This document shows, piece after piece, positions 22,737-30,721 of a stretch of 64,000 nucleotides of DNA (positions within the stretch are counted from its first letter, which is position 1; every line of letters starts with the position of its first letter). Below the pieces are notes generated by a model. The model had not been told where the DNA came from, made no database searches, and was given only the letters and a program-made list of their open reading frames with translations. Source of the DNA: a virus; IMG/VR virus record IMGVR_UViG_3300042731_008413, positions 1-64,000 of that record, one strand, 5' to 3'. The position numbers and the translations under genes were made by a program.

Positions 22737-23752
22737 CCAGATTAGCAATGGTGCGCGATCAACATCTCAACGTCTGGGACATTGGCAACTATTACGGTGT
22801 AATAAACCACGGCATCGAGCTTCTGGTTTGTGGTATGTCTCAGGCCGATTGGGATAGCATTATGGAATATTATCCCCAGGCCAAGTTCCTGAATTACAGC
22901 CATATCTCCGAGGTATTCGAGCAAGAGCCGGATGTAATCGATGTCCCAGATCCTTTCTATCCCTTCTCTCAATACTTTACCGAACGGTTTAAGCGAACGG
23001 TAGTAGTTGGTTGGGAGAATCTACCGGGCAAGACGTTGTTTAGCCGGGGAGCGCAACGATGCCTGGAACAAGCCTGGAAATGCACCGCTCGCAGCCCGAT
23101 GGCTCGCCACGAATTGAAATTCAACGGGGTGCCGAATAGCAAGATAAAGGTCATCCCAGGGGCAGTAGATACCGATTTCTTTAAGCCTGACATACCGGTT
23201 GAGAAACGCCGGCGAGCAGTGTTGTTTGTGGGGCGAGTGACCCAGGAAAAGGGCTTTCTGGACATCTTATGGGCATTGCACCAATCTGGTATCCCTCTGT
23301 GGGTAGCCGGAGCATCTGAACCACCTTTGCAGTACCAAAAATGGTTAGAGCAACTTGATGTTGAAATCGAATGGCTTGGTTTCCTGAATCGCACCGAATT
23401 ACGAGACCTCTACCAACGAGCGGGGGTGTTGTGTGTTCCATCGATTCCGTTGGTCAACGACACCGACCCGTTTGCTCAATGGTCCGAACAGTTCGGACAG
23501 GTCTTTATCGAGGCAATGGCTTGTGGTTGTCCCATTGTTTCGACCAATAGCGGGGCTATTCCCTGGGTGGTCAAGGGAAGCAACCATTTGGTCGATCCCA
23601 GGGATTGGCCAATGCTTCTGGGGGAGATCAAGGCGTTGCTGGATAACCCGGATTTACGAATGTCGGCTTCGATTCTGGGGCGGCAATTCGCGGTTGAGTT
23701 TTACGATCAGAAAGTGATAGGCCAACGGATTAAGGAGTGGTACGAACTGTGA
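22733..23752 (+). CDS. Family 4 glycosyltransferase
   Basis: 339 residues from ATG 22733 (ATGA overlap). VIPGAVDTDFFKP and LFVGRVTQEKGFLDIL mark the GT4 donor domain; the EQFGQVFIEAMACGCPIVST segment holds the conserved E-x7-E pair. The N-terminal domain is less typical. Confidence 0.78.
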   Translation: MTRLAMVRDQHLNVWDIGNYYGVINHGIELLVCGMSQADWDSIMEYYPQAKFLNYSHISEVFEQEPDVIDVPDPFYPFSQYFTERFKRTVVVGWENLPGKTLFSRGAQRCLEQAWKCTARSPMARHELKFNGVPNSKIKVIPGAVDTDFFKPDIPVEKRRRAVLFVGRVTQEKGFLDILWALHQSGIPLWVAGASEPPLQYQKWLEQLDVEIEWLGFLNRTELRDLYQRAGVLCVPSIPLVNDTDPFAQWSEQFGQVFIEAMACGCPIVSTNSGAIPWVVKGSNHLVDPRDWPMLLGEIKALLDNPDLRMSASILGRQFAVEFYDQKVIGQRIKEWYEL

Positions 23753-24018
23753 AGGACGCAGATGGAAAAAGCATTGATAATAATTGGATTGTTGATGCCA
23801 TCTTAACCCATAGGCTTGTCGTCAGGCCATCGCTTTTGGGTCGCCAATGGATTGTAGGGCAATTCAAAGGTGTTACCGGAGATGGCAAGGTTTATTGTGT
23901 CCTGGAAACAGTTTGTGAGGGCATTTCTTTGTGGGATGCCGTTTATTTATCTGTAACAAAAATCAAAGAATTGCAGGAAAAGAATGAAAATATGTTGCTC
24001 GATGATTTGTCTCAATGA
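23749..24018 (+). CDS. Small hypothetical protein (89 aa)
   Basis: 89 residues from GTG 23749, overlapping the preceding stop (GTGA). Beta-rich centre (RPSLLGRQWIVGQFKGVTGD). Not recognised. GTG 23737 is the other possible start, but it would overlap the AAGGAG ribosome site. Confidence 0.4.
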   Translation: MKDADGKSIDNNWIVDAILTHRLVVRPSLLGRQWIVGQFKGVTGDGKVYCVLETVCEGISLWDAVYLSVTKIKELQEKNENMLLDDLSQ

Positions 24019-24700
24019 AGAAGATTACATTCAGGGGGCTATCGCTTCCATTGCCCCCTTTACCGACAAACTGGTAATAGTCGATGGGGGATCGACCGAC
24101 AACACCCAACGGGCTATTGCCGAAGTTTGCAAAGACCTCGATCTGGATTATCGATTAGACCAACACAAGTGGACCAACGATTTTGCCAAGCAGCGGCAAT
24201 ATGCGTTGGATTTGGTGCCGGAGCATTTCGACTGGTGGTTTCGGATCGACGCCGATGAACAATGGGGACAACTCATTCGAGACAATTTCAAAGACATCCT
24301 GGCCTGCCTCCCAGAAGAATGTCAGGCGATCAAGATCAAGCAGGTCAACCTGGTGGATGTAGACCAGGCAGAGCAACGATTCCTGTATTCCGCTTCCAGG
24401 GGTGGGTGGGAATCACACCCGAGAATTTTTAGAAATATCAGACTCCCGGACGGTAACCCAGCCTGGCGCTGGCAGGGGCAGGTTCACGAATATTGTCAAC
24501 TGCTTACCCGGCAGGGGTTGCAGTGGCCTGACCCTATTGCTTGCTGGAACGTCAATTCGGTTCACTTTGGCTGGTTGGTCAACAGCCGGCGAGAAGACCG
24601 GGAAGAACTTTACGAGCAAATACCGGGGTCAGGGTTCGTCAAGGGTAGTCTGACAGAACGCACTCATGTAGTCAGAGAAATGTGGCAGGGGCTTATCTAA
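23984..24700 (+). CDS. Family 2 glycosyltransferase
   Basis: 238 residues. MICLNEEDYIQGAIASI and KLVIVDGGSTDNTQRAIAEV form the nucleotide-sugar site, FRIDADEQW the DxD motif. The plan resembles WaaE/KdtX-type transferases that act on lipopolysaccharide core sugars. The next gene begins at the following base. Confidence 0.75.
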   Translation: MKICCSMICLNEEDYIQGAIASIAPFTDKLVIVDGGSTDNTQRAIAEVCKDLDLDYRLDQHKWTNDFAKQRQYALDLVPEHFDWWFRIDADEQWGQLIRDNFKDILACLPEECQAIKIKQVNLVDVDQAEQRFLYSASRGGWESHPRIFRNIRLPDGNPAWRWQGQVHEYCQLLTRQGLQWPDPIACWNVNSVHFGWLVNSRREDREELYEQIPGSGFVKGSLTERTHVVREMWQGLI

Positions 24701-27700
24701 ATGGACATTGCTGTTTTTGCACATCACGTTGGGTCTCAGGGTCTTAAGCCATCAGGACAGTATGGCGGTGGGGAACTTTTGACGTTTGGTTGGCTGTCGG
24801 CCTTGCAAAAGTATTACAATGTAATGACCGTAGTGCCGAATGGGGTCTACCCAGCTTTCGATTCGGCCTACGAATACGGCATTGACCTGTCAGGTATCGA
24901 CTGGCGACCAGTGGGGGATACAGCCGACTGGATTCGGAAATATGATTGCCTGATAAACATCAGCCACAGTAGCTATATGCCCCCTATCTGCCAGCGCAAT
25001 ATTATGGTGACGATGTTCCCCCAACAGCCGGATTGGGATACGTCCGGCTACGATACTATTTGCGCTATCAGTCAATTTTCGGCGGACTGGATCAAGCGAT
25101 ATTGGGGTCGTGAAGCCAAAGTGGTTTATCCCCTTCTACCGGTGCAAGATACCATCGACAGAATCGAGCAAGCCGGCTACGAGAAGCAAAACAACATTGT
25201 AGCCATTGGCCGATTCTTTAACGTGCCGTGGGGTAATAACAAGAGTCACAGTACGTTGATCTCGGCTTTTCAGGGGATGTATAAAGGTGATTGGGCCTTG
25301 ACGTTTGTAGGGTCGGTCCAGGATCAGAAATATCTTCAAGAAGTCAAGCAAGCGGCCAATGGTGACCAGCGCATAAAGTTTTTTCGCGATCTCAAGCGGG
25401 AGCAATATCTGGAACTGTTGGGTAAGTCCAGGTTTTTGTGGCACGCGGCAGGATATGAAGCCACCAAACCATCTTCAATGGAGCATTTCGGGATTATTGC
25501 GGTAGAAGCTCAAGCCGCGGGCACCCAGCCATTTGTATTCAATGGAGGTGGTATTGTTGAGATACCTGGGGTTATTCCCTGGGACACTCCGGCCCAACTG
25601 AGTGAATACACCGTGGTTGAAATCGAAAAGCCAACCCCCAACCCGATGCAAGAAAATGCCCTGACTTTTGACATCGAACGTAATACCGAACGGCTTTTGG
25701 AAATTATCGAGGACCCTCAAGTGGTTGTTGTTCCCAAACCTGAGCAAGCCAAGATTTATGTGGGTGACCCCCATCCCAATGACATCAAAGTAGGGGTGAT
25801 TTCAGATGATCCCAACATCACCACTGGCTTTGGGGCGGTTAGTCGAGCAGTTGTTAAGGGACTGATTAAGCGGGGTTTTCGGGTGGCTGCAATGGGTATC
25901 CAGAACCCCATCGTCGGCAAGACCAAATTGGTACCAGAAGACATCAGACGAATCTTCGGAGAAGTAGTCAATAATCCCCAACTCCCCACAGCCAAAATGA
26001 TGACTCGGGTGTTCGAGGAGAAGTTATCTGAACTGGAATTGTGTACCACCTGGCGGGGCTGTTCCCACGATCCCTCCGGGTTTGATATGATCGAGCAGTT
26101 CCTTAAAATCGAGAAGCCGGACGTGCTTTATATCAATTACGACCCCGGCAACATTCGTAACATCCTGAATGGTATCCAGGATGCCCATGTTGACATCCCT
26201 ATCGTGGCTTATGTCCCCATCGAGGGTAGCCCGGTCATCCCCCAATACATCGAGATGTTACGAACCATTAAGGTGATGAATGGGGAGCCGATTGTCTATA
26301 CCTATGCCGGGCAGAGGGCGGTAATGGAGGCTGGTGGACCAAAATGCAGGGTAGCTCATCACGGTTGTTTTTCTGGTGATACACTAATTACTTTAAGTGA
26401 TGGATCGAAAAAACGCATAGATCGCATTGTGGCAGATAAAGATCATAGTGTTTTGGGGACACATAATGGCAACCCGGTTATTTCTTGTGTTTATGATTGG
26501 ATGACTATCCCAATGATGGATAGTCATATATTAAAAATAACTTTTGACACCGGCGATACATTAAGAGTTACGCGAGATAACCTAGTTTTTACCCAAGATG
26601 GATGGATTAAAGCAAATGATTTGGTGGTCGGTAGTAGGTGTGGTATAATCAATACTAGTACACCACACGCAAATGGAGACTATGATGCCAAATCAAAAAA
26701 TATGGACCAAAGACGAGGAGAGTTGGTTGAAGGCCAATTATCCTACAATGACTCAAACCGATTTGAAAAAGTCATTGGGGAGAACTTGGCCCTCAATAAA
26801 AAGAAAGGCGCAAAGACTGGGCTTATACAGGGAAATAAAAAATCATCACAGAAGATGGACCAAAAAAGACTTGGATTGGCTCAAGTGGAATTACCCTTAT
26901 CTGGATCAAGAAAAGATAGAATCTCACTTAGGGCGAAAATGGAGAGCAATTCAAATAGCAGCCAGGAAAATGGGGGTAGCCAGAACAAACTCCGCCGTGT
27001 ATCAAAAGTCAATAGATCAAAGGCCAAAACTAACATCGGAAGATTGGGCTTATTTGGCTGGAATAATCGATGGAGAAGGTCATTTGACGTTATCAAAAAG
27101 CAATCGAAAAAGTGGTTTTGTTTTGTCTCCAAAGATAGGGGTGGCAAATCAAAGCAAGGCTTTGATGGATTGGATAGTTTTGTCTCTTCCTGTTTATGTT
27201 CATTGCGACAATGGTGTAGAATCTGGGTGGGGGTGGTGTTACCGAGCGCAGATAATTGGGTTCAAGGTAATTCATGTATTAAATGGTATTCTTCCATATA
27301 TGAAAATAAAAAAAGAAAGATGCAAGATTCTGATTTCTTTTTGCGAAAGAAGAATGGCTTTGGGGAATCAGGAACCGTATTCAGAACAAGATTTAGAGGA
27401 TTACCAGAAGATGAAAAAACTAAACTCAAAAAAGGCTTTTCGGTCTCTTGGGGAGTGATAACAAATATCGAATTGGATCACGAATCGATAGTCTACGATC
27501 TGAAAACTAGTACAAGTAATTTTGTTGCAAATAATATTGTTGTTCACAATTGCGATCACGCCCCGTTCAGGATGCTTGACCCGGAAACCCGCAAGCAGTT
27601 AAAAATCGCTTGTGGGTGGGGCAATAAAAAGGTAATGATGTTTGTGGGGCGCAATAAGCGTACCAAGGGTTTTGGAACACTCCTTAAAACGGCCAGAATC

Positions 27701-28342
27701 CTCAAGGATATGGGCCGGGATGACATCGTGTGGTATCTCCATACCTGGGTCTGGGACCAGATGCCCAACTCCTCGATGCCCCTGGATCAATGGGCAAAGC
27801 AGTATGGGATAGCTGATCGAGTAATGTTTCCCGAAATTCAACACCAGGTCTACGGCATCCCCTATGATGAGCCAGCCACCCACCCCCACATCGATGAGAA
27901 CGAATTGGCCCAGATGAGTGAGCAAGACGCGGCCAGGAAACTGGCCAGGATTGCCTTTAACTCTCTGTCGCTTATCGAGCGATATGGTATAGCTACCGCG
28001 TTTATCAACGCTTCTGAAGTTGAGGGGCATGGCTTGACATACTTGGAAGCAATGGGTTGCGGGGTGCCGGTAATCAGCGTCGATGACCAGGGAGTTCAGC
28101 AGGAGGTCATCGGGGACGCGGCCCTGTATGTTCCGGTCAAACATTGGGATGATTTTCATACCGGAGCAAGATTGGCTCAGGGTGATCCCCAGGACTTTGC
28201 CAGGGCTATCATCGACCTGGTTGATAACCAGGATTTGTATAACGAAATGCAACAGAAGGCTCTGGAACGGTATCAACAGTTTAAGTGGGATAAGACGATT
28301 GATATTATCGCCAAAGCTATCATTGAAAGGTACGTGGTATGA
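24701..28342 (+). CDS. Double glycosyltransferase interrupted by an intein
   Basis: 1213 codons. Extein residues 1 to about 330 form one GT-B domain (YGGGELLTFGWLSALQKYYN; SSMEHFGIIAVEAQAAGTQP). A second GT4 begins near residue 355 (VGVISDDPNITTGFGAVSRA), is cut after AHHG by the intein at residues 556-950, and resumes with CDHAPFRML, FVGRNKRTKGF and the EVEGHGLTYLEAMGCGVPVI E-x7-E motif. The spliced product would be 818 residues. The insertion lies in the conserved loop just before the donor domain, typical of inteins in active-site regions. Confidence 0.85.
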   Translation: MDIAVFAHHVGSQGLKPSGQYGGGELLTFGWLSALQKYYNVMTVVPNGVYPAFDSAYEYGIDLSGIDWRPVGDTADWIRKYDCLINISHSSYMPPICQRNIMVTMFPQQPDWDTSGYDTICAISQFSADWIKRYWGREAKVVYPLLPVQDTIDRIEQAGYEKQNNIVAIGRFFNVPWGNNKSHSTLISAFQGMYKGDWALTFVGSVQDQKYLQEVKQAANGDQRIKFFRDLKREQYLELLGKSRFLWHAAGYEATKPSSMEHFGIIAVEAQAAGTQPFVFNGGGIVEIPGVIPWDTPAQLSEYTVVEIEKPTPNPMQENALTFDIERNTERLLEIIEDPQVVVVPKPEQAKIYVGDPHPNDIKVGVISDDPNITTGFGAVSRAVVKGLIKRGFRVAAMGIQNPIVGKTKLVPEDIRRIFGEVVNNPQLPTAKMMTRVFEEKLSELELCTTWRGCSHDPSGFDMIEQFLKIEKPDVLYINYDPGNIRNILNGIQDAHVDIPIVAYVPIEGSPVIPQYIEMLRTIKVMNGEPIVYTYAGQRAVMEAGGPKCRVAHHGCFSGDTLITLSDGSKKRIDRIVADKDHSVLGTHNGNPVISCVYDWMTIPMMDSHILKITFDTGDTLRVTRDNLVFTQDGWIKANDLVVGSRCGIINTSTPHANGDYDAKSKNMDQRRGELVEGQLSYNDSNRFEKVIGENLALNKKKGAKTGLIQGNKKSSQKMDQKRLGLAQVELPLSGSRKDRISLRAKMESNSNSSQENGGSQNKLRRVSKVNRSKAKTNIGRLGLFGWNNRWRRSFDVIKKQSKKWFCFVSKDRGGKSKQGFDGLDSFVSSCLCSLRQWCRIWVGVVLPSADNWVQGNSCIKWYSSIYENKKRKMQDSDFFLRKKNGFGESGTVFRTRFRGLPEDEKTKLKKGFSVSWGVITNIELDHESIVYDLKTSTSNFVANNIVVHNCDHAPFRMLDPETRKQLKIACGWGNKKVMMFVGRNKRTKGFGTLLKTARILKDMGRDDIVWYLHTWVWDQMPNSSMPLDQWAKQYGIADRVMFPEIQHQVYGIPYDEPATHPHIDENELAQMSEQDAARKLARIAFNSLSLIERYGIATAFINASEVEGHGLTYLEAMGCGVPVISVDDQGVQQEVIGDAALYVPVKHWDDFHTGARLAQGDPQDFARAIIDLVDNQDLYNEMQQKALERYQQFKWDKTIDIIAKAIIERYVV
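26366..27550 (+). other. Intein (395 residues)
   Basis: N-terminal splice block CFSGDTLITLSDGSKKRIDR starts at Cys (codon 26366); block B-like TLRVTRDNLVFTQDG follows, with Asn where His is usual. The C-terminal blocks are SIVYDLKTSTSNFVANNIVV then HN before Cys+1 at 27551. About 95 N-terminal and 35 C-terminal residues make the splicing domain. The roughly 260 codons between, in the intein frame, are Ser/Lys/Arg-rich and look non-functional, while the +1 frame encodes a homing endonuclease. Confidence 0.85.
26673..27458 (+). CDS. LAGLIDADG homing endonuclease with two Myb/SANT-like domains, nested out of frame in the intein
   Basis: 261 residues in the +1 frame relative to the intein. Two tandem DNA-binding repeats (WTKDEESWLKANYP...; WTKKDLDWLKWNYP...), each ending in a GRxWxxIxxxAxxxG pattern, occupy residues 11-50 and 62-101. 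YLAGIIDGEGHLTL at 127-140 is the catalytic LAGLIDADG motif, and a C-terminal LPYMKIKKERCKILISF helix follows. GGAG at 26675-26678 is spaced for the ATG at 26685, so a 257-residue form is likely. It has its own TGA. The enzyme should cut the empty intein site and spread the intein. Confidence 0.85.
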   Translation: METMMPNQKIWTKDEESWLKANYPTMTQTDLKKSLGRTWPSIKRKAQRLGLYREIKNHHRRWTKKDLDWLKWNYPYLDQEKIESHLGRKWRAIQIAARKMGVARTNSAVYQKSIDQRPKLTSEDWAYLAGIIDGEGHLTLSKSNRKSGFVLSPKIGVANQSKALMDWIVLSLPVYVHCDNGVESGWGWCYRAQIIGFKVIHVLNGILPYMKIKKERCKILISFCERRMALGNQEPYSEQDLEDYQKMKKLNSKKAFRSLGE

Positions 28343-28746
28343 GGCGCAGCGCACCGGTAGAGACCAAACCTTACGTCAAGCCCGAAGTCAAACATCGAGA
28401 CCCACCCAACGGCACTTTCTGGAAATGTGCGGGCTGTGGGTCTGACAACTTCGGCAAGTTCATCGATGGTGAGCTTCATATCAAGTATCGGGAGCGGGTA
28501 ATGGTAGTCGGGGGGATGGTTGAGGTTCATTGTCGTTTTTGCGGTACTCGTAATCAAATCGATTTGGCTGTGTACCCTTATAAGGTGCAGGTTCACTTCA
28601 ATGCCCCGGAATTTGATGTAGAAATCACTGAGGCGGCCTTGCGCCTCGCTCAAGAGAACGGGTTGAATATCAGGCGACTTCAGGGGTCGGGTAAGGACGG
28701 GAAGATCGTGGTGGGGGATGTGAAGGGGGCTTTGGGGTTGAAATAG
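28339..28746 (+). CDS. Zinc-ribbon protein with a C-terminal E3-binding-like domain
   Basis: 135 residues, overlapping the previous stop (ATGA). Residues about 30-75 contain CAGCGSDNFGK and CRFCGTRN, a four-cysteine zinc ribbon. Residues 93-133 (ITEAALRLAQENGLNIRRLQ, GSGKDGKIVVGDVKGAL) match the peripheral-subunit/E3-binding fold of 2-oxoacid dehydrogenases, also found in some DNA-binding phage proteins. Role unknown; last gene of the glycan operon. Confidence 0.5.
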   Translation: MRRSAPVETKPYVKPEVKHRDPPNGTFWKCAGCGSDNFGKFIDGELHIKYRERVMVVGGMVEVHCRFCGTRNQIDLAVYPYKVQVHFNAPEFDVEITEAALRLAQENGLNIRRLQGSGKDGKIVVGDVKGALGLK

Positions 28747-28749
28747 GGG

Positions 28750-28778
28750 TTGACAAATTTTCTATCTTATGGTATTAT
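28750..28778 (+). promoter_or_regulatory. Sigma70-type promoter upstream of a small-RNA candidate
   Basis: TTGACA (28750-28755), 17-bp spacer, TATTAT (28773-28778). The next 130 bp hold no plus-strand ORF. Confidence 0.7.
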
Positions 28779-28784
28779 CTTTTC

Positions 28785-28917
28785 AGTGTAGATTATCTCA
28801 TTTTATCCTCCTTTGTTAGTTGTCTGCTTCATCTGACCAATGGGGCAGACCTGGACTTATAATAGACGCTAAATAATATAAGTGATTAGAAAGAGGGCGT
28901 CCTAGGCGCCCTCTTTC
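28785..28917 (+). ncRNA. Candidate phage small RNA
   Basis: About 130 nt between a strong promoter and an 11-bp perfect hairpin. An internal hairpin GTCTGC/GCAGAC brackets TTCATCTGACCAATGG. The RNA contains ATCCTCC, complementary to the GGAGGAT ribosome sites used by many genes of this phage, so it could pair with them. It could instead be a non-functional leader left by gene loss: the opposite strand reads AGGAGGATAAAATG followed by AGA and a stop codon. Confidence 0.45.
28889..28917. terminator. Bidirectional hairpin terminator
   Basis: GAAAGAGGGCG pairs perfectly with CGCCCTCTTTC around a 7-nt loop. The T tracts are short on both sides, so termination may be partial. It closes the small-RNA unit on the plus strand and the RHH-tnpB-CRISPR unit on the minus strand. 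Confidence 0.6.
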
Positions 28918-28924
28918 GCTTTCT

Positions 28925-29139
28925 CGATGGACATCCCCATACCTATAAAAATGTAATACGTTCTGACTGTGGAAACGGTCGGGGCGCGGACCACCCCCAC
29001 ACCTGTGGGGAAATGTTATCCCGGAGGGTTAGCAGTTCTTCCAGATCACGGACCACCCCCACACCTGTGGGGAAATGGTTTCGCCACTGTCTATTCCCTC
29101 ACTCAGATCACGGACCACCCCCACGCCTGTGGGGAAATG
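28925..29139 (-). CRISPR. Mini-CRISPR array, type I-E-like, without cas genes
   Basis: Three near-identical 29-bp repeats at 28987-29015, 29049-29077 and 29111-29139 (one A/G difference), spaced exactly 62 bp, plus a degenerate terminal repeat at 28925-28953. Spacers are all 33 bp. On the minus strand the repeat reads CATTT, stem CCCCAC, loop AGGT, stem GTGGGG, then GTGGTCCG, the same 5-6-4-6-8 plan as the E. coli type I-E repeat. This puts the leader at the tnpB side and the degenerate repeat at the trailer. The two leader-side spacers share their first 7 bases (TGATCTG), so a 36/26 repeat-spacer reading is possible. It would need host Cascade. Confidence 0.75.
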
Positions 29140-29335
29140 ACTTAAATGGCCTATGAGATAGAGTAAATTCCCCAAATGAATCTTATTAGGTTGTGAGGTT
29201 GACAATCCAACAACCTCTCTGTAGCCCTCACCGATCTGGGTCCAAGCGACGAATCTCCCCACCGATTCAGTTACGACATCTACAGCCTCAGTTGTGTTCA
29301 TAGTCAATCGCAGACGATTCAGCCTAACGGCCAAA
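29140..29335 (-). other. Region between tnpB and the array: probable CRISPR leader and/or TnpB guide-RNA scaffold
   Basis: 196 bp without a convincing gene. On the minus strand it contains a 7-bp hairpin GAGGTTG/CAACCTC and a GAATC/GATTC hairpin, directly after the tnpB stop, where TnpB omega RNAs normally lie. It is also where the CRISPR leader should be. An open frame at 29361-29029 runs through it into the repeats but has no supporting features. Confidence 0.35.
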
Positions 29336-30721
29336 TTAGAGACCAAAACTGGTCGGTCCATTTTGGTCTATATCGTCCAATGCCGCCTGCAAGAGCGGTC
29401 CCACCCTCGGCCATTGCTCATTGGCAACGACTGCATTGAACGTTCCATCTTCGATACAGGTTGCTAAAAATGCGCTATATAAATCTCTTTGAACCACCTC
29501 CCCATCATCGAATTTATGCCATCTTTGCGACAAAGACTTCTTTTTGAATTCGCCGGTTTTGTGGTCTAGCTGGCTCAGTTTTGTGCTATAGGTAGAGAAC
29601 TCTTCAACTAGACCGTCATAATCATCCATCTTTTGCTTCAGCCGGGCTACAAACATCCCCGGAGCACGCATGCCAACGGATTTTCCGAACATCTTTTGAA
29701 ATGCAACGTAAGACAACTTTTCCAAACGGATTACGTTACCCATTTGGAGAATCTGGTTGATTAGTTGTCCGTGTAGCGACTTGCGGTATTCTGCTTGTTT
29801 CCTTTTTAATTCGCTTAATTTTATTTCGGTCTTTAGTTGCCTATTTGATTTTACCCATCGTTTGAGTTGCGAACGTGGTTTAACGGTTCCATCTGTGTTG
29901 TAATTGTCAGGGTTGTTAGCGCGCCGTTGTCGGTCTACCTTACGTTGTAATAGTCGTATATCTCGTTGAATATCCTCTAGTTCCGCGCAGAATTGTTTTA
30001 GAAACGCCATATCTTGAGAAACAACAGCGACAGTTGAGGGGCCGATGTCCAACCCAACAACACCTTTCCCAAGAGAATGTCTTTTGTATGGTTTGCCTAC
30101 ATTGACGAGTTGAGCAAAGAACCTGGTTTTTCCATTGAGTTCACGACGAATCAACCGGACAAATTTTATTTCAGAATTCAGGCCATGAGACATTATCGGG
30201 TCATCGTAATCTATAATAGCCTCAAGTTTGATCTTCTTCCCGTTGCGCCCGGAATTCCACACAACACAGTCATCTCTCCAAATAATGCCTTGTAAATTCG
30301 TTACTCCCTCAACCGAATTTAACTGCCCAAACCTTTTGAATTTTGGCCTCCCCCTTTTTGGGTCAAACAAATATTCGCTCACCCAGGTAAAAGCCCTGGA
30401 TGCCAGTTTTTTAATGGTCTGACTGTCTAAATGATAACCTAACCAGGAGTAACCAAATTGTTTAGCGAAGAAATGAATGTCGTATTCCCTAAACCCAAAT
30501 TCTTTGTTGAGCCTGACAAATTCAGCGGTTCTTTCTTTGCCTTTTGGGAGTAGTCGAGCCTTTTGCCAATCCTTTGATTCCCTCATCAACTTCAAGCGGC
30601 GAAGGGATTCGCCCAAGCAAGCATTATAGACCTGCCTGGCCGCCTCAAAACGCTTATTGAGTACAGACTCCTGAGTGGGGGTTGCTTTTAGGGGGATTTC
30701 GGTAATAAATCTATCAGACAT
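29336..30721 (-). CDS. tnpB: TnpB-family RNA-guided nuclease without a zinc finger
   Basis: 461 residues. The RuvC triad is intact: Asp225 in VVGLDIGPST, Glu334 in IRLEKLSYV and Asp413 in QRDLYSAFLA. The region that normally holds four zinc-binding cysteines reads KLSQLDHKTGEFKKK and WHKFDDGEVV with none, as I recall for one cyanobacteria/Chloroflexota subgroup. TnpB cuts DNA guided by an RNA from its own 3' end. No tnpA is present. It overlaps the RHH gene by 8 bp and is followed by the CRISPR array on the same strand. It may be a resident IS605-type remnant or a domesticated nuclease. Confidence 0.85.
   Translation of the reverse strand: MSDRFITEIPLKATPTQESVLNKRFEAARQVYNACLGESLRRLKLMRESKDWQKARLLPKGKERTAEFVRLNKEFGFREYDIHFFAKQFGYSWLGYHLDSQTIKKLASRAFTWVSEYLFDPKRGRPKFKRFGQLNSVEGVTNLQGIIWRDDCVVWNSGRNGKKIKLEAIIDYDDPIMSHGLNSEIKFVRLIRRELNGKTRFFAQLVNVGKPYKRHSLGKGVVGLDIGPSTVAVVSQDMAFLKQFCAELEDIQRDIRLLQRKVDRQRRANNPDNYNTDGTVKPRSQLKRWVKSNRQLKTEIKLSELKRKQAEYRKSLHGQLINQILQMGNVIRLEKLSYVAFQKMFGKSVGMRAPGMFVARLKQKMDDYDGLVEEFSTYSTKLSQLDHKTGEFKKKSLSQRWHKFDDGEVVQRDLYSAFLATCIEDGTFNAVVANEQWPRVGPLLQAALDDIDQNGPTSFGL

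Noticed and set aside
24811-24825. Another copy of the dyad (TATTACAATGTAATG) in the intein-containing gene
   Set aside because: Two mismatches and inside a coding region; probably chance.
29029-29361. 110-codon minus-strand ORF crossing the end of tnpB and a CRISPR repeat
   Set aside because: It has no ribosome site, shares no motif, and its C terminus is simply translated CRISPR repeat and spacer.
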